NCBI RefSeq assembly: GCF_014207425.1
Contig: NZ_JACHFF010000004.1
Span: 124,001-188,000, forward strand
Direction: 5' to 3'
Origin: Jeotgalicoccus coquinae
Lineage (GTDB): Bacteria > Bacillota > Bacilli > Staphylococcales > Salinicoccaceae
Length of the DNA: 64,000 bases
Part shown: positions 62,105 through 64,000 of the stretch, piece after piece
Layout: every line of letters starts with the position of its first letter
How positions within the stretch are numbered: the stretch's first letter is position 1
Notes under the pieces: generated by a model
Told to the model about the DNA's origin: nothing
The model's input: only the letters and a program-made list of their open reading frames with translations
Databases searched by the model: none
Position numbers and translations under genes: made by a program

Positions 62105-62941
62105 TTAATGCGTCATATCATACGTGTTAATAATTGTGTCATATGCACTTGAGCCGAGTTCTTTGCATACGTAGAAAAACAGGACATCACAAATAATATG
62201 CTGGGCGATACGGCTCGTCATATTCATATACTGAATGTTTGTTTCTTCTTCAGTAATTTCAAGTGCAATGTCAGAGTTTCTCTTCGCAATTGATGAATGG
62301 TTCTGAGTCAGAATAATTGTCATTACACCTAATTTTTTAGCCAGTTTGACGATTTCAATTACTTCCTGTGTTTTACCCGATAAAGTAATTACAAACAGTA
62401 CGTCATTTGGTCTCGCGTTCGTTAATCGTGTCATACATAAATATTTATCAGCAGTAAAGAACGCATTGATGTTCACACGGTGTAATTTCTGTTCCATGTC
62501 ATGTCCGACGTTTGCGGAATCTCCGACTCCAAAGATAAATGTATTGTCCGCCTTAACTATATGCTGTGCGGCTTCCTGCATACGTTTGCGATTGACGATT
62601 TTTTCAGTGTTGTACAGTGCCTGAATCGTATTTTTAAATACTTTATCAAAGATGTCTGCATGGGTATCTTCTTCAATATCAATAACACGTGAAATTTTTT
62701 CCTGCTCCAGCGTGTGCAGTTCTTTTGCAAGTTCCACTTTTAATTCTTTAATTCCCTGCAGACCGATTCTTTTGGCAAAACGCACAATTGCTGCGTCACT
62801 CGTCGATGAGTGTCTGGCAATTTCCTTAACCGGCATATTAATGACTTTATTAGGGTTTTCCAGCATAAAGTTTGCGATACGCTGTTCGACCGGTGTCATA
62901 TATTCCAGTCTTTTATTAATCTGACTAAGTACAGAAAACAT
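62105..62941 (-). CDS. RpiR/MurR-family regulator
   Basis: A 278-residue regulator: N-terminal HTH_6 domain (PVEQRIANFMLENPN, HSSTSDAAIVRFAKRIGLQG, about residues 15-70; quoted in parts) and a SIS sugar-phosphate domain (FGVGDSANVGHDMEQKL, VLFVITLSGKTQEV, VMTIILTQN). Such proteins sense phosphosugars. It lies downstream of the sucrose hydrolase gene but has its own promoter; whether it controls sucrose genes or another sugar pathway is unknown. Confidence 0.9.
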   Translation of the reverse strand: MFSVLSQINKRLEYMTPVEQRIANFMLENPNKVINMPVKEIARHSSTSDAAIVRFAKRIGLQGIKELKVELAKELHTLEQEKISRVIDIEEDTHADIFDKVFKNTIQALYNTEKIVNRKRMQEAAQHIVKADNTFIFGVGDSANVGHDMEQKLHRVNINAFFTADKYLCMTRLTNARPNDVLFVITLSGKTQEVIEIVKLAKKLGVMTIILTQNHSSIAKRNSDIALEITEEETNIQYMNMTSRIAQHIICDVLFFYVCKELGSSAYDTIINTYDMTH

Positions 62942-62997
62942 AATTAACCACCTCTTTTTACTGTTATGTTGATTCTCGATATGAATAATATGGTGTA

Positions 62998-63006
62998 ATT
63001 ATATCA
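62998..63006 (-). promoter_or_regulatory. Extended -10 promoter of the RpiR gene
   Basis: TGATATAAT on the minus strand (TG-N-TATAAT) in the gap between scrB and the regulator. The -35 is weak. Confidence 0.55.
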
Positions 63007-63068
63007 CTTTCCGTAATATATTGTTACAGTTTATTATACGTATTTTTAAAACTATCTAATTTTTCGAT

Positions 63069-64000
63069 TTATTCACACCGCTGTCCGGACTGAAGAGGAT
63101 ATTGCGTCAGCTGGACACGGCAGTCTCCAAATTCAGTAACCATCTCAAGTCCTGTTGCATTGTCGCTTGGGAAAATTCTCGAGGTCATCGTATATTTACC
63201 GTCATTAATAAATACTTCGATACTCGACTGATCCACGTAAATTCTCATGTTCTGCAGCGCTTCGTCCAATTTAATACTGCGCACAAGGCCGTCTACATTC
63301 TCGATTTCTTCACCGCTGAATGTCCGGTCCAGCGTCAGTAAACGCTGTTCACTGTCGTAAATAAGTTTTGTTTCATGACGTGAATTTTTGCGCAGATATA
63401 TGTGAAGTATCGATGCATTATTTTCAATTATATCGATAATCAATTCATATACTTCACCGTAAAACGCTGTCAGTTTCGTCGGATATTCTTTAAAATATCC
63501 TTCTGCCGTAATCGCTTCACCGCGCAGTTTCTCGAGGTTCGGATGAGGCAGCTGTCGGATTCTGTCTCCGTCGATTGTCAGCACTCTCGGAATTGTCATT
63601 ACATTGACTGTTCTGTCCACCCGTGATGGATAACCGCTTTCTTCTGCTGCCATCCAGGCAATCAGCACTCTGTTGCCGTCTTCATCAACAGTCGTTGCCG
63701 GACGGTAAAAATCAAAGCCGCCGTCGAACTCATAGAAATCATCATGGATGAAATAGTTTCTCCGCCGCTCAAAGTCACCAATCATATAACCCGACTGATA
63801 TATATTCCAGAAATTAGTATCGAATTTATCGAGCCCTCTCGCATTGAATATAAGAACTGAATCCGTATCCAGATTAAAAAACTCAGGCTGTTCCCATAAG
63901 TGTCCGAACACTTTATAACCTGTATCCAGCTCTCCGTCGAAGCGTAATTCTTCAACAGACGGACCGCGGTATATTACCACACGACCAAATTCTTCTCTGT
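63069..64000 (-). CDS. scrB: Sucrose-6-phosphate hydrolase, C-terminal part (5' end beyond the window)
   Basis: At least 310 residues of a GH32 enzyme, open to the right edge (REEFGRVVIYRGPS continues upstream). WEQPEFFNLD holds the acid/base glutamate in the usual ECP position, with Gln in place of Cys; SGYMIGDFE and VLIAWM follow, then the beta-sandwich domain. It splits sucrose 6-phosphate from PTS uptake into glucose 6-phosphate and fructose. The nucleophile region (N-terminal) is outside the window. Confidence 0.85.
   Translation of the reverse strand, partial: REEFGRVVIYRGPSVEELRFDGELDTGYKVFGHLWEQPEFFNLDTDSVLIFNARGLDKFDTNFWNIYQSGYMIGDFERRRNYFIHDDFYEFDGGFDFYRPATTVDEDGNRVLIAWMAAEESGYPSRVDRTVNVMTIPRVLTIDGDRIRQLPHPNLEKLRGEAITAEGYFKEYPTKLTAFYGEVYELIIDIIENNASILHIYLRKNSRHETKLIYDSEQRLLTLDRTFSGEEIENVDGLVRSIKLDEALQNMRIYVDQSSIEVFINDGKYTMTSRIFPSDNATGLEMVTEFGDCRVQLTQYPLQSGQRCE

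Overview
The window comes from a low-GC Gram-positive coccus of the Staphylococcaceae type, probably a halotolerant relative such as Jeotgalicoccus or Salinicoccus. That placement is inference from gene content: a CIRCE-controlled groES-groEL pair beside a CPBP protease (the mroQ position in Staphylococcus), LuxS, class I aldolase, an LPNTG surface protein, many lipoproteins with acidic mature regions, and strong AGGAGG-type ribosome binding sites. No rRNA, tRNA, CRISPR array, insertion sequence or prophage was seen.

Layout. 1-4.2 kb: MoxR ATPase (start of a DUF58 gene at the edge) and a methionine-type ABC importer with two tandem lipoproteins and a short MetN. 4.3-12.6 kb: single genes (VOC protein, 49-aa protein, methyltransferase, 58-aa membrane protein, DHA2 efflux pump, peptidase T, acetyltransferase, D-Ala-D-Ala ligase, ABC exporter). 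12.6-15.0 kb: a pheA plus DAACS-transporter operon behind a structured leader with a promoter, a Phe/Tyr-ending leader peptide, mutually exclusive stems and a terminator. 15.1-22.4 kb: DUF421 protein, NCS1 permease, a two-gene cell-envelope operon (YkyA-polysaccharide deacetylase fusion and DUF4015 glycoside hydrolase), and a hydrolase-nitroreductase-small membrane protein operon.

22.4-33.6 kb is a complete carbon-phosphorus lyase locus on the minus strand: GntR regulator (PhnF type), phnG-H-I-J-K-M-L, a PHP phosphoesterase standing where PhnP would be expected, then the importer phnD-C-E-E. The genes overlap or abut, so it looks active, yet PhnJ retains only one of the four cysteines needed by the E. 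coli enzyme for its iron-sulfur cluster and radical chemistry, while PhnK carries an extra four-cysteine knuckle. This is the strongest candidate for undescribed biology here.

33.8-40.4 kb: xpt-pbuX purine salvage with a PurR-box-like site, luxS, a membrane protein, and ribokinase with two nucleoside hydrolases. 40.4-45.4 kb: a NarL/HisKA_3 two-component system divergent from an ABC-2 exporter. 45.5-51.7 kb: aldo/keto reductase, class I aldolase, nicotinamidase-like hydrolase, phospholipase D-like protein, RluA pseudouridine synthase, NRDE protein, and queT under a preQ1-I riboswitch. 51.7-57.7 kb: a triple RidA fusion, groES-groEL, the CPBP protease, and a LemA-TPM pair. 57.8-64 kb: oligoendopeptidase F, tartrate/malate dehydrogenase, the LPNTG protein, an RpiR regulator and the C-terminal part of a sucrose-6-phosphate hydrolase.

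Function and family calls rest on motif recognition and memory of the families, not on searches. Start sites were adjusted where a ribosome binding site clearly chose an internal codon.
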